DNA from: Roseateles sp.
Lineage (GTDB): Bacteria; Pseudomonadota; Gammaproteobacteria; Burkholderiales; Burkholderiaceae_C
DNA length: 36,639 nucleotides
Assembly: GCF_019237615.1 (NCBI RefSeq)
Contig: NZ_JAFAGT010000051.1
Span: forward strand, 1 to 36,639
Direction: 5' to 3'
A program made the position numbers and the translations under genes. This document shows positions 14,552-21,586 of this stretch, piece by piece (the first letter of the stretch is position 1; each line of letters begins with the position of its first letter). Below the pieces are notes generated by a model. That model was not told where the DNA came from and ran no database searches. It worked only from the letters and a program-made list of their open reading frames with translations.

Positions 14552-15502
14552 TTGGGCGCCGTGAAGTCCCTTGCCAGCCCTACCGTGGACGCGTTCTCGG
14601 CCGCAGCCACGCGGCCGCGCGTCATCGCGGCCGGCCCCCTCGATGCCCGCGCCGGCGGCCTGATGTTGCTGCTGTGCCTGCTGTGGGGCCTGCAGCAGGT
14701 GTCGCTGAAGGCCGCCGCCGACGAGGCCAGCCCCATGCTGATGGTGGCCCTGCGTTCGGGCGTTGCGCTGGCGCTGCTGGCCGGGCTGATGCGCTGGCGC
14801 GGCGAGGCGCCGCAGCGCCAGCGCTGGAGGACCGGTGCCGTCGCGGGCGCCTTGTTCGGCATGGAGTACCTGCTGGTGGCCGAGGCGCTGCGGCTGACGC
14901 AGGCCTCGCACGTCGTCATCTTCCTGTACACCGCGCCGCTGTTCGCGGCCCTGGGCCTGCATCTCCGCCTGCCGGCGGAGCGGCTTGGGGGGCGGCAATG
15001 GGTGGGCATAGGACTGGCTTTCGGTGGCGTCGCTCTGGCCTTCCTCGGCGGCCTGGACGGTCCCGGAGGCGATTCGAGGGCGTTGCTGGGGGACGGGCTG
15101 GCCCTGATGGCCGGCATGGCGTGGGGTGCGACGACGCTCACCATACGCTGCACGGCGCTCGCCGCCGCGCCGGCCACGGAGACGCTGCTCTACCAGTTGC
15201 TCGGCGCCTTCCTGCTGTTGTTGCCGGGCGCCTGGCTCACGGGGCAATGGCGTTTCGAGCCCACGGTTGCCGTCTGGGCCCACCTTGGCTTTCAGAGCCT
15301 GGTCGTGTCGTTCGCGAGCTTCCTGACCTGGTGCTGGCTGCTGCGCCGCTACCTGGCGTCGCGGCTGGGTGCCTTCGCCTTCCTGACGCCGTTGTTCGGC
15401 GTGATGCTGGGCGCCTGGCTGCTGAACGAGGCCTTGGCGCCCAGCTTCGTCGCGGGCAGCCTGCTGGTGCTGGCCGGCATCGTCCTCGTCAGCAAGCCCT
15501 AG
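14552..15502 (+). CDS. EamA/DMT-family permease
   Basis: Integral membrane protein of 316 residues with ten hydrophobic segments in two EamA repeats (L-L-L-C-L-L-W-G-L-Q-Q-V-S-L-K begins the first; a second begins at G-D-G-L-A-L-M-A-G-M-A-W-G-A). It belongs to the drug/metabolite transporter superfamily, RhaT/YdcZ-like. The chosen start is a TTG at 14552 with AGAGGA seven bases upstream; a GTG at 14561 is possible. It is divergent from a LysR gene that probably controls it. Its TAG stop is shared, in the palindrome CTAG, with the stop of the convergent hydroxylase gene. Substrate unknown; metabolite efflux is the most common role. Confidence 0.87.
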   Translation: MGAVKSLASPTVDAFSAAATRPRVIAAGPLDARAGGLMLLLCLLWGLQQVSLKAAADEASPMLMVALRSGVALALLAGLMRWRGEAPQRQRWRTGAVAGALFGMEYLLVAEALRLTQASHVVIFLYTAPLFAALGLHLRLPAERLGGRQWVGIGLAFGGVALAFLGGLDGPGGDSRALLGDGLALMAGMAWGATTLTIRCTALAAAPATETLLYQLLGAFLLLLPGAWLTGQWRFEPTVAVWAHLGFQSLVVSFASFLTWCWLLRRYLASRLGAFAFLTPLFGVMLGAWLLNEALAPSFVAGSLLVLAGIVLVSKP

Positions 15503-16203
15503 AACAGGTCGCCGCTGTAGCGGTCGGCCTTCTGCATGACCTTCTTGCCGTAGAGCGGCGCGGCCAGGCCCCAGAGCACGAAATGGTTCACCAGCCGCGG
15601 CAGCAGCGGCATAGGGCGGGGCACGTCGACGATGAGGACGACGCGCGGCTCGGTCGCCTGGTTGACGACCGCATGGGGCCAGGAGTCGTCGAACATGACG
15701 CCTTCGCCTTCCTTCCAGGTATAGGGCTGGCCGGCGACGCGTATGTGCGGTGGGTCCAGCTTGGGCACGCGGATGCCGAGGTGGTAGCGCAGATAGCCGA
15801 CGTAGGGACCTTCGTGCTCTGGGATGGACTTGCCCGGGTCCAGCACGGAGAAGAAGGCCTGCAGCGTGCGCGGCACCTGGGCCAGAGCCTCGCAGGTGGC
15901 CGGGCAGCGCGCGCGGTTGGCCGCGGGCTTGTGGCCCAGCAACTCCAGCATGTAGACCTTCCAGTCGCCTGCCGTCGTTGCGGAGATCTCGGTGGCCGGG
16001 CGATTGACGTCGTGGTAGCGCGGCATGGGCACGCGCTCGGCGAGCAGGGCGTCGCACTCGCGCTGGATCTGCGGGAAGGCCCGGTCAAGGGCGCGCAGTT
16101 CGGGGTAGACGGCGTCGATGTCGAAGAAGACGGGGCGTTGCTCGTGGCCGGCGTAGTGAAGCAGCAGGTTGTTCACCGCGCGTTTGGGGGCGTGGTAATC
16201 CAT
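15499..16203 (-). CDS. Aspartyl/asparaginyl beta-hydroxylase family (LpxO-like)
   Basis: 234 residues of the Asp/Asn hydroxylase fold, Fe(II)/2-oxoglutarate dependent. Conserved marks are H130 in P-E-H-E-G-P-Y, D-D-S-W-P-H with H177, and R187 for 2-oxoglutarate. The region before (V-L-D-P-G-K-S-I-P-E-H) and Y-L-R-Y-H-L-G-I match bacterial homologues of LpxO, which hydroxylates lipid A acyl chains. A hydrophobic stretch near residues 200-215 could bring it to the membrane. The start at 16203 was chosen because the in-frame residues above it look non-coding. Substrate (lipid A, peptide or lipid such as ornithine lipid) is not decided by sequence. Confidence 0.78.
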   Translation of the reverse strand: MDYHAPKRAVNNLLLHYAGHEQRPVFFDIDAVYPELRALDRAFPQIQRECDALLAERVPMPRYHDVNRPATEISATTAGDWKVYMLELLGHKPAANRARCPATCEALAQVPRTLQAFFSVLDPGKSIPEHEGPYVGYLRYHLGIRVPKLDPPHIRVAGQPYTWKEGEGVMFDDSWPHAVVNQATEPRVVLIVDVPRPMPLLPRLVNHFVLWGLAAPLYGKKVMQKADRYSGDLF

Positions 16204-16345
16204 GGCAATGCGGGTTAGGTCCGGTGCCGCCGATTCTTCCGATACCGCCCCCGCAGGGCCAGCAAATGAGGCATGACCACAGTCCGCACGCGGCCTTGAG
16301 TGTTGTGCTGTCGGCACGCCGAGGCAGGCGGGCCGGCGACGAACC

Positions 16346-16373
16346 AAAAAAAACGGGAGGCTTGCGCCTCCCG
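16346..16373 (-). terminator. Rho-independent terminator of TonB receptor 2
   Basis: On the minus strand, perfect 8-base stem CGGGAGGC / GCCTCCCG with a GCAA tetraloop, then a run of eight T. It lies 28 bases after the stop of receptor 2. The architecture is the same as at 4040-4066. Confidence 0.9.
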
Positions 16374-16400
16374 CTTGTGTGCCTGCTAAGGCGTTGTCGA

Positions 16401-19115
16401 TCAGAAGTCCAGCGTGCCGCGCACGTAGACGGTGCGGCCGATCGGATCGTAGAAGCGCGAATCCCAGCCACCACCCTGGAACAGGGCCGTCTGGTTAGAG
16501 AACGGCGGGTCCCTGTCCGTCAGGTTGCGCACGCCGGCCACCAGCGTGAAGGCCTTCATCGGGCTGAAGCTGACATAGGCGTCGGCCGTTGCATAGGCCT
16601 TGACCGTGTTCGTCGGCGTCATGTCCTTGTAGCCGGACTTGTAGTGCAGCGCGAGGCCAGCACCCCAGCTACCTTGCGACCAGCTGCCGGCGAGGTTGTG
16701 TTGCCACTTGAAGACCGGGCCGCTGCCCGAGTAGATGCCGACGTTCTGGTGCCAGGGGCCGTTCTTGTAGTCCTGGTACTCGTACTTGCTGACGTAGGTG
16801 GACTGGTACTCGAAGCCCAGGCGACCGAACGACGTGGTCAGCTGGTACTGCATGCCCAGGTCGATACCCTGGGTATTCACGCCGCCCAGATTCTGCGTGC
16901 GCTCGTCGACGTAGCCGCAGGTGGGCGAGGTCGGGCCGTTCTGGCAGGCACGCGTGTTCTGGGGCAGGATGTTGCCCGGCTGCACGAAGTGGAAGTACTG
17001 CTGGAAGGTCTGGTAGTCGCCGAACAGCGTGGCTTCCGAGATCGAGCCGATCAGGTCTTTCACGCGGATCGACCAGAAGTCGACGCTGGTGCTGAGGCCC
17101 TTGACGGGCTCGAACACCATGCCGAGCGTGAAGCTCTTGGACTTCTCAGGCTTCAGGTCCTTGTTGCCGCCGAAGTAGGCCTGGAACTGTGCAGCGCAGT
17201 TCGCACCCGCGGTGGCGGGGTCCTTCGGCACGCCGCCCGGGCAGTTCAGCGGGTTGTCGTAGTTGTTGGTGTTGGTGAAGCCCGTGCTTGCGTTGAGCTC
17301 ATACAGCGTCGGCGCGCGGAAGCCGGTCGACGCCGAACCACGCAGCAGCAGCTCCTTGCTCGGCTGGTAGCGGAAGCTGAGCTTGGGGTTGGTGGTGTTG
17401 CCGAAGTCGCTGTACTTGTCAAAGCGCACCGATGCCGTCAGCTCGAGCTCCTTCGTCAGTGGCATGTTCAGCTCGGTGTAGGCAGCGGACACGTTGCGCT
17501 TGCCTTCGGAGTGGGCGTCGGGGTCGACACCGGTGCTGGAGGACGCGGCGACCGCGAAATCATGGTGGTTGAAGTCGCGGAAGTCCTCATGCCGGAATTC
17601 CCCGCCCACGGCGATCTGCACCGGACGCGTCGCGCCGAACCAGTCGCCCAGTTCGCGGCTGGCGCTGGCCGTGAGGCTGCTCACCTTGCCGATGCTGGTG
17701 CTCAGCAGGCCCTTCAGCGCTGCGCTCTGGATGAGCGCCACGCTTTCCGGGGTCTGGTCGCCGAACGGATTGATGATGCCTCGGATGAGGCCTTCACCGA
17801 TCACGTCGCCGTCGGCATAGCCGCCGGTGAGGTAGCGGTCATTCTGCGTGTGGTTGTAGGCGAGGGCTGCCTTGTAGTCCCAGCCTGCGGCATTGCCTTC
17901 GGCCGTGAACATGCCGCGATATTGCTTGGCGTTGTTCTTTTCCTGGCGCGGACCGCTGACGAGGTCGCGCCACCAGACCAGGACGCCACCCTTTTGCAGA
18001 TTCACCGGCTTCGGGAACTGGGCCGTCGGGTTGTTGAAGGGCTCGCCGTCGGCGCCGTAGTAGTCGAAGTTGGGGCTGTACTTCGGGTTGCTCAGCGCCG
18101 CCGTCGGGAAGTACTTAGTGCCCGGGTTGATCCAGTAGCCGCCGTAGGGCACAGGCGCGATCTTCGACTCGACCGTGTTCTTCGAGTAGAAGGCTTCGGC
18201 GCCGAGCCTGAGGCTGGAGGTCGCGTCGACGGTGCCCTTGAGCAGGCCCGAGATGGTCTCGCTGCGCGGGTTGATGCTGACGAACGGGGGGGTGACGATG
18301 CGGCAGCCCGTGGCGCCGGCATTGGGGATCAGGTTGGGGGCGTTGCAACCCGGCGCGATCGGGTTGTAGTAGGCGCCGCCGCCGGTCACCTGGTAGTTGG
18401 CCGGGAAGGTGCTGTTGGACAGGCCGCCGACCATGCGCTTGTTGAAGTCGCGCTGGTCGCCGTTGATGAAGTCCCGCTTCTTCAGGCTCAGCGTGCCGAA
18501 GATGTTCCAGCCGTCCTTGGACAGGTCGCCAAGGCCATAGCCCAGGTTGGCGCTGTTCGTGTCGCCGCCGGCCTTCTTGGGGGCGTCATAGCCCACGCTG
18601 AGCGTGCCGCCGGTGAAGCTGGTCTTGGTGATGAAGTTGATCACGCCGCCGATGGCGTCCGTGCCGTACAGCGAAGAGGCGCCATCCCGCAGCACTTCGA
18701 CGCGTTCGATGGCCGCGAACGGGATCATGTTCATGTCCGGCGCTTCGGCGCCGGTGGCGCTGTTGGCGATGCGCTGGCCGTTGAGCAGCACCAGCGTCTT
18801 GTCGGCGCCGATGCCACGCATGTTGGCGTAGCTCGCGCCGCCCGTGCCAGAGCCGATCGACGACGCCATGTTCTGGGTGGCCTGGACGGACGACAGCAAG
18901 CCCAGGATCTGCTCGACCGAAGTCACGCCCTGCGACTTCAGCTCGGCCATCTTGATGACGGTCACGGGGACCGCGGTTTCCGCATCAATGCGCTTGATGG
19001 CGGAACCGGTGACGGTCACCCGTTCGATCTGCTGCGGCTCGGCTTGTTGGGCCCAGGCGCTAAGACCGCCGAAGGTCAACAGGACCGCGGCGGCGATTTT
19101 GGTTTGCTTATGCAT
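16401..19115 (-). CDS. TonB-dependent outer-membrane receptor 2
   Basis: 904 residues. Signal peptide M-H-K-Q-T-K-I-A-A-A-V-L-L... ends at S-A-W-A before Q-Q-A-E-P. The TonB-box region and plug follow (V-T-V-T-G-S-A-I-K-R-I; N-M-R-G-I-G-A-D-K-T-L-V-L-L-N-G-Q-R; E-V-L-R-D-G-A-S-S-L-Y-G-T-D-A-I-G-G-V-I-N-F). A large barrel then ends in V-R-G-T-L-D-F. The ATG at 19115 has a GGAG nine bases upstream, deciding against a TTG at 19139. The plug type is the large xanthomonad/sphingomonad-like receptor group that often imports oligosaccharides, peptides or aromatic-derived ligands rather than siderophores. It is monocistronic: terminator downstream, long leader upstream. Ligand unknown. Confidence 0.92.
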   Translation of the reverse strand: MHKQTKIAAAVLLTFGGLSAWAQQAEPQQIERVTVTGSAIKRIDAETAVPVTVIKMAELKSQGVTSVEQILGLLSSVQATQNMASSIGSGTGGASYANMRGIGADKTLVLLNGQRIANSATGAEAPDMNMIPFAAIERVEVLRDGASSLYGTDAIGGVINFITKTSFTGGTLSVGYDAPKKAGGDTNSANLGYGLGDLSKDGWNIFGTLSLKKRDFINGDQRDFNKRMVGGLSNSTFPANYQVTGGGAYYNPIAPGCNAPNLIPNAGATGCRIVTPPFVSINPRSETISGLLKGTVDATSSLRLGAEAFYSKNTVESKIAPVPYGGYWINPGTKYFPTAALSNPKYSPNFDYYGADGEPFNNPTAQFPKPVNLQKGGVLVWWRDLVSGPRQEKNNAKQYRGMFTAEGNAAGWDYKAALAYNHTQNDRYLTGGYADGDVIGEGLIRGIINPFGDQTPESVALIQSAALKGLLSTSIGKVSSLTASASRELGDWFGATRPVQIAVGGEFRHEDFRDFNHHDFAVAASSSTGVDPDAHSEGKRNVSAAYTELNMPLTKELELTASVRFDKYSDFGNTTNPKLSFRYQPSKELLLRGSASTGFRAPTLYELNASTGFTNTNNYDNPLNCPGGVPKDPATAGANCAAQFQAYFGGNKDLKPEKSKSFTLGMVFEPVKGLSTSVDFWSIRVKDLIGSISEATLFGDYQTFQQYFHFVQPGNILPQNTRACQNGPTSPTCGYVDERTQNLGGVNTQGIDLGMQYQLTTSFGRLGFEYQSTYVSKYEYQDYKNGPWHQNVGIYSGSGPVFKWQHNLAGSWSQGSWGAGLALHYKSGYKDMTPTNTVKAYATADAYVSFSPMKAFTLVAGVRNLTDRDPPFSNQTALFQGGGWDSRFYDPIGRTVYVRGTLDF

Positions 19116-19587
19116 CACTGCTCCAGAAAAGATTGGCAAGCGGGTGTGTTGCCAAACGACTCAGCCAAAGATGATTCGCCCGGTCGGGCGACGGCTGACA
19201 CAAATTTTCTGGGCGTGTGAATTTCGTACCGACTTGGGAAAACCCTAGCGGCCCCTAATGATCGGGAGTCGGGGGTCTTGCTATCAAACCCAAGTTATTG
19301 ATATCGCTGGGTTTTGCTGAAACCCCGAGGCGTACGGGGTGTGGCTTGGATGCTGCAGTTTGTTGCTCAGCAACCAATCTTCACAGTTCTACACCACATG
19401 GAATCATTATGGATTGCGCAGAAATTAATGACTTTCAAAAATCACATCTGATACTTTTCTACGCATTCGATCAAATGTGACATTGGGATTCGCCGGCTTT
19501 TGAACCAATGTTCCAGCTTGCAAAAATAGTTTGCGCGGGTTTCCGCAAAACATGCTGTCGCCAGACTGTCGGGCGACTGGCCCGGAA
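19116..19587. other. 472-base AT-rich leader/intergenic region with inverted repeats
   Basis: Much more AT-rich than its surroundings, especially 19286-19530. It should carry the promoter and 5' leader of receptor 2 (minus strand). Perfect inverted repeats seen: AAACCCA (19286-19292) with TGGGTTT (19308-19314); ACCCCG (19322-19327) with CGGGGT (19335-19340); and GTTGCT-C-AGCAAC (19362-19374). No protein gene is supported; a 60-codon open frame at 19298-19480 has no recognisable features. No known riboswitch consensus was recognised. Confidence 0.6.
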
Positions 19588-20322
19588 CTAGCGCCCCAGG
19601 CGGCGCGACAGCAGGGCCGCCGCATCCCGCAGCGGAACGACCAGCTCGCCCTCGAGGGCAGTGTCGAAGCTGGCGCTTGGCCCGATGGCGGTCAAGGCCA
19701 TCACCAGCCGGCCCGACGCCTCGAAGACCGGAGCCGCCGCGGCGCTGACGCCGGCGACGACGCCGTCCCGCGAGGTGGCCAAGCCGTCCCGGCGCACCGC
19801 GGCGATCGTGTCGGCATCGGGCAGGGGCTCGCCCAGTGCGGCAGCCTCCTCGGCGCGCCAGGTCGCGAACAAGCGCCCCGACGCCGTGCCCGCCAGGCTC
19901 ATCACCGTGCCATGGCGCATGCTGACGTGCACGGGCGTCGGCCCCTCAGCCACGCGCACGATGGTGGGGCCGCGCGTGCCCCACACGGCGATGGCCACCG
20001 TATGGCCCAGTTGCAGGGCCAGGTCCTCGATGACCGGCGTGGCCAGGCGCACCGGGTCGTACTGCTGCAGGCTGATGAGGCCCAGCTGCAGCGCCAGCGG
20101 GCCGAGGCCGTAGAGGCCCGACCGCCCGCTGCCGCCATCCTGCTCGACCAGGCCCAGCTTGATGAAGCTCACCAGGTAGGGGTGGGCCTTGGCCGGCGTC
20201 ATGCCCGCCTCGCGGGCCAGATCCTTCAGCGGCATGGGGCGGCCGTGGTGGGCCAGCGCCAGCAGCAGCTGGCCGCCCACCTCGATGCTCTGGATGCCGC
20301 GCGGACCCTTGGTGTCGTCCAT
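19588..20322 (-). CDS. IclR-family transcriptional regulator
   Basis: 244 residues. N-terminal winged helix at about 8-70 (G-I-Q-S-I-E-V-G-G-Q-L-L-L-A-L; L-A-R-E-A-G-M-T-P-A-K-A-H). The C-terminal IclR effector domain has the usual R-H-G-T-V-M-S-L-A-G-T-A-S-G-R and S-R-D-G-V-V-A-G-V-S-A-A-A-A-P-V-F. It is divergent from the MBL-fold gene that heads the homogentisate operon, 71 bases between starts. In Pseudomonas the homogentisate genes are controlled by an IclR-family repressor, HmgR, so this is a plausible functional equivalent, with homogentisate or an upstream aromatic acid as effector. That assignment is inference from position. Confidence 0.88.
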   Translation of the reverse strand: MDDTKGPRGIQSIEVGGQLLLALAHHGRPMPLKDLAREAGMTPAKAHPYLVSFIKLGLVEQDGGSGRSGLYGLGPLALQLGLISLQQYDPVRLATPVIEDLALQLGHTVAIAVWGTRGPTIVRVAEGPTPVHVSMRHGTVMSLAGTASGRLFATWRAEEAAALGEPLPDADTIAAVRRDGLATSRDGVVAGVSAAAAPVFEASGRLVMALTAIGPSASFDTALEGELVVPLRDAAALLSRRLGR

Positions 20323-20330
20323 GTTTGAAA

Positions 20331-20366
20331 TTCTATATTGGTGAATTCATTTGGAATAGGCTAAAT
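20331..20366 (+). promoter_or_regulatory. Candidate promoter/operator of the homogentisate operon
   Basis: In the 71-base divergent gap: TTGGTG (20338-20343), 17 bases, then CTAAAT (20361-20366) as a weak sigma-70-type promoter. The spacer contains the 8-base palindrome TGAATTCA (20342-20349) and ATTC-N5-GAAT. An IclR-type repressor bound here would block RNA polymerase. Elements are weak and read by eye. Confidence 0.35.
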
Positions 20367-20393
20367 TTGGCGCCTGCCCCTGGAGACCCGCCC

Positions 20394-21362
20394 ATGACCG
20401 CCAAAGCCTTTGCCTCTCAAGCCGACCTGGAAGAAAAGAAGGTCAGCTTCGAGCGCCTGTCCGAACATGCCTGGGCCTACACGGCCGAGGGAGACCCCAA
20501 CACCGGCATCGTCATCGGCCGCGAGGCGGCCATGGTGGTCGACACCCAGGCCACGCCCGTCATGGCGGCCGACGTGATCCGCCGCATCCGCTCCGTGTCC
20601 GACGTGCCGATCAAGTACGTGCTGCTCAGCCACTACCACGCGGTGCGCGTGCTGGGCGCGTCGGCGTTCAAGGCCGAGGGCCTGGAGCAGGTCATCGCCA
20701 GCGACGCGACGCTGGCCCTGATCCGGGAGCGCGGCGAGCAGGACAAGGCCAGCGAGATCGGCCGCTTCCCGCGGCTGTTCCGCAACGTCGAGTCCGTGCC
20801 GGCGGGCCTCACCTGGCCCACGCTGACGTTCTCCGGCCGGCTGACGCTGGACCTGGGCGGTGTCAAGGTCGAGATGTTCTCGCCCGGCCGCGGCCACACG
20901 GCCGGCGACACGGTGGCCTGGCTGCCCGAAGAGAGGGTGCTGTTCAGCGGCGACCTCGTCGAGTTCGATGCGACGCCCTACTGCGGCGATGCCCATTTCG
21001 CCGACTGGCCGGCCACGTTGGACGCCATCACCAAGCTGAATGCAGCTGCCCTGGTGCCCGGCCGCGGCCCTGCGCTGAAGGGCGCGGAGCAGGTCGCCGC
21101 GGGCCTGGGCGGCACGCGTGCCTTCGTCAGCGAGCTGTACGCGGCCGTGCAGTCTGGCGTGAAGGCCGGCGAGGAGTTGAAGGCCGTCTACCAGCGCACC
21201 GTCGAGGCGCTGAGGCCCAAGTACGGCCACTGGGTCATCTTCGACCACTGCATGCCCTTCGACGTCACGCGTGCCTACGACGAGGCCGGCGGCACCAGCC
21301 ATCCGCGCATCTGGACGGCGGAGCGCGACGTCGAGATGTGGAAGGCTCTCGAAGGCGCGTGA
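20394..21362 (+). CDS. MBL-fold protein with altered metal motif
   Basis: 322 residues of the metallo-beta-lactamase fold, first gene of the homogentisate operon. The usual H-x-H-x-D-H signature appears as H80-Y-H82-A-V84-R85: both first histidines are kept, but the Asp and His that bind the second metal are Val and Arg. Later motifs remain (G-R-G-H-T-A-G-D-T near 175, F-S-G-D-L-V-E near 195). I recall the same H-Y-H-A-V-R form in related Burkholderiales proteins, so it looks like a subfamily trait, not random decay. The ATG at 20394 has TGGAGA eight bases upstream. Function unknown; a hydrolytic or ring-cleavage-related step in aromatic breakdown is possible. Confidence 0.82.
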   Translation: MTAKAFASQADLEEKKVSFERLSEHAWAYTAEGDPNTGIVIGREAAMVVDTQATPVMAADVIRRIRSVSDVPIKYVLLSHYHAVRVLGASAFKAEGLEQVIASDATLALIRERGEQDKASEIGRFPRLFRNVESVPAGLTWPTLTFSGRLTLDLGGVKVEMFSPGRGHTAGDTVAWLPEERVLFSGDLVEFDATPYCGDAHFADWPATLDAITKLNAAALVPGRGPALKGAEQVAAGLGGTRAFVSELYAAVQSGVKAGEELKAVYQRTVEALRPKYGHWVIFDHCMPFDVTRAYDEAGGTSHPRIWTAERDVEMWKALEGA

Positions 21363-21586
21363 GATGCAGCCCCTCGTTCAAGGCACGCCCTGGCCGGCCT
21401 TAAAGGCCGCGCGACAGGCAAGCCCGCTGCTCTTCGGCAGGCACGCCGAGCCCACAGGACTCCCCATGCCCGGTCTCGGTCCCCGAGGGGACGGCAATGC
21501 TTGCGGCATGGCGCCGCAAGCACATCACGTGTGCGGACCGGCGCGGGGGCGCCCCCGCGCCCGGCCTGCAAAACGGAAGCGCTGAC
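21363..21586 (+). other. Hairpin-rich intercistronic region in the homogentisate operon
   Basis: 224 bases between the MBL gene and the FAD hydroxylase contain four perfect inverted repeats. They are CGGCCT-TAA-AGGCCG (21395-21409); GTCCCC-GA-GGGGAC (21479-21492), overlapped by the alternative CTCGG/CCGAG pair (21475-21487); TGCTTGCGGC-ATGGC-GCCGCAAGCA (21498-21522); and a 22-base loopless palindrome with arms GGCGCGGGGGC at 21540-21561. No T-run follows any of them. A 73-codon frame (21364-21585) spans the gap exactly, starting one base after the MBL stop and ending one base before the next ATG, but its C-terminal composition is Arg/Pro-rich and unlike a known family. Either a structured RNA/processing element or, less likely, a small gene. 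Confidence 0.6.

Noticed and set aside
16224-19220. 998-codon open frame on the plus strand
   Set aside because: Antisense shadow of TonB receptor 2, with no recognisable domain.
19298-19480. 60-codon open frame in the AT-rich leader
   Set aside because: No ribosome site or recognisable sequence; an open frame of this size is expected by chance in an AT-rich stretch.
21364-21585. 73-codon frame that fits the gap between the MBL and hydroxylase genes
   Set aside because: Spacing on both sides is suggestive, but the region is dominated by perfect hairpins and the protein ends in a Pro/Arg-rich tail with no family resemblance; kept only as an alternative reading of the gap.
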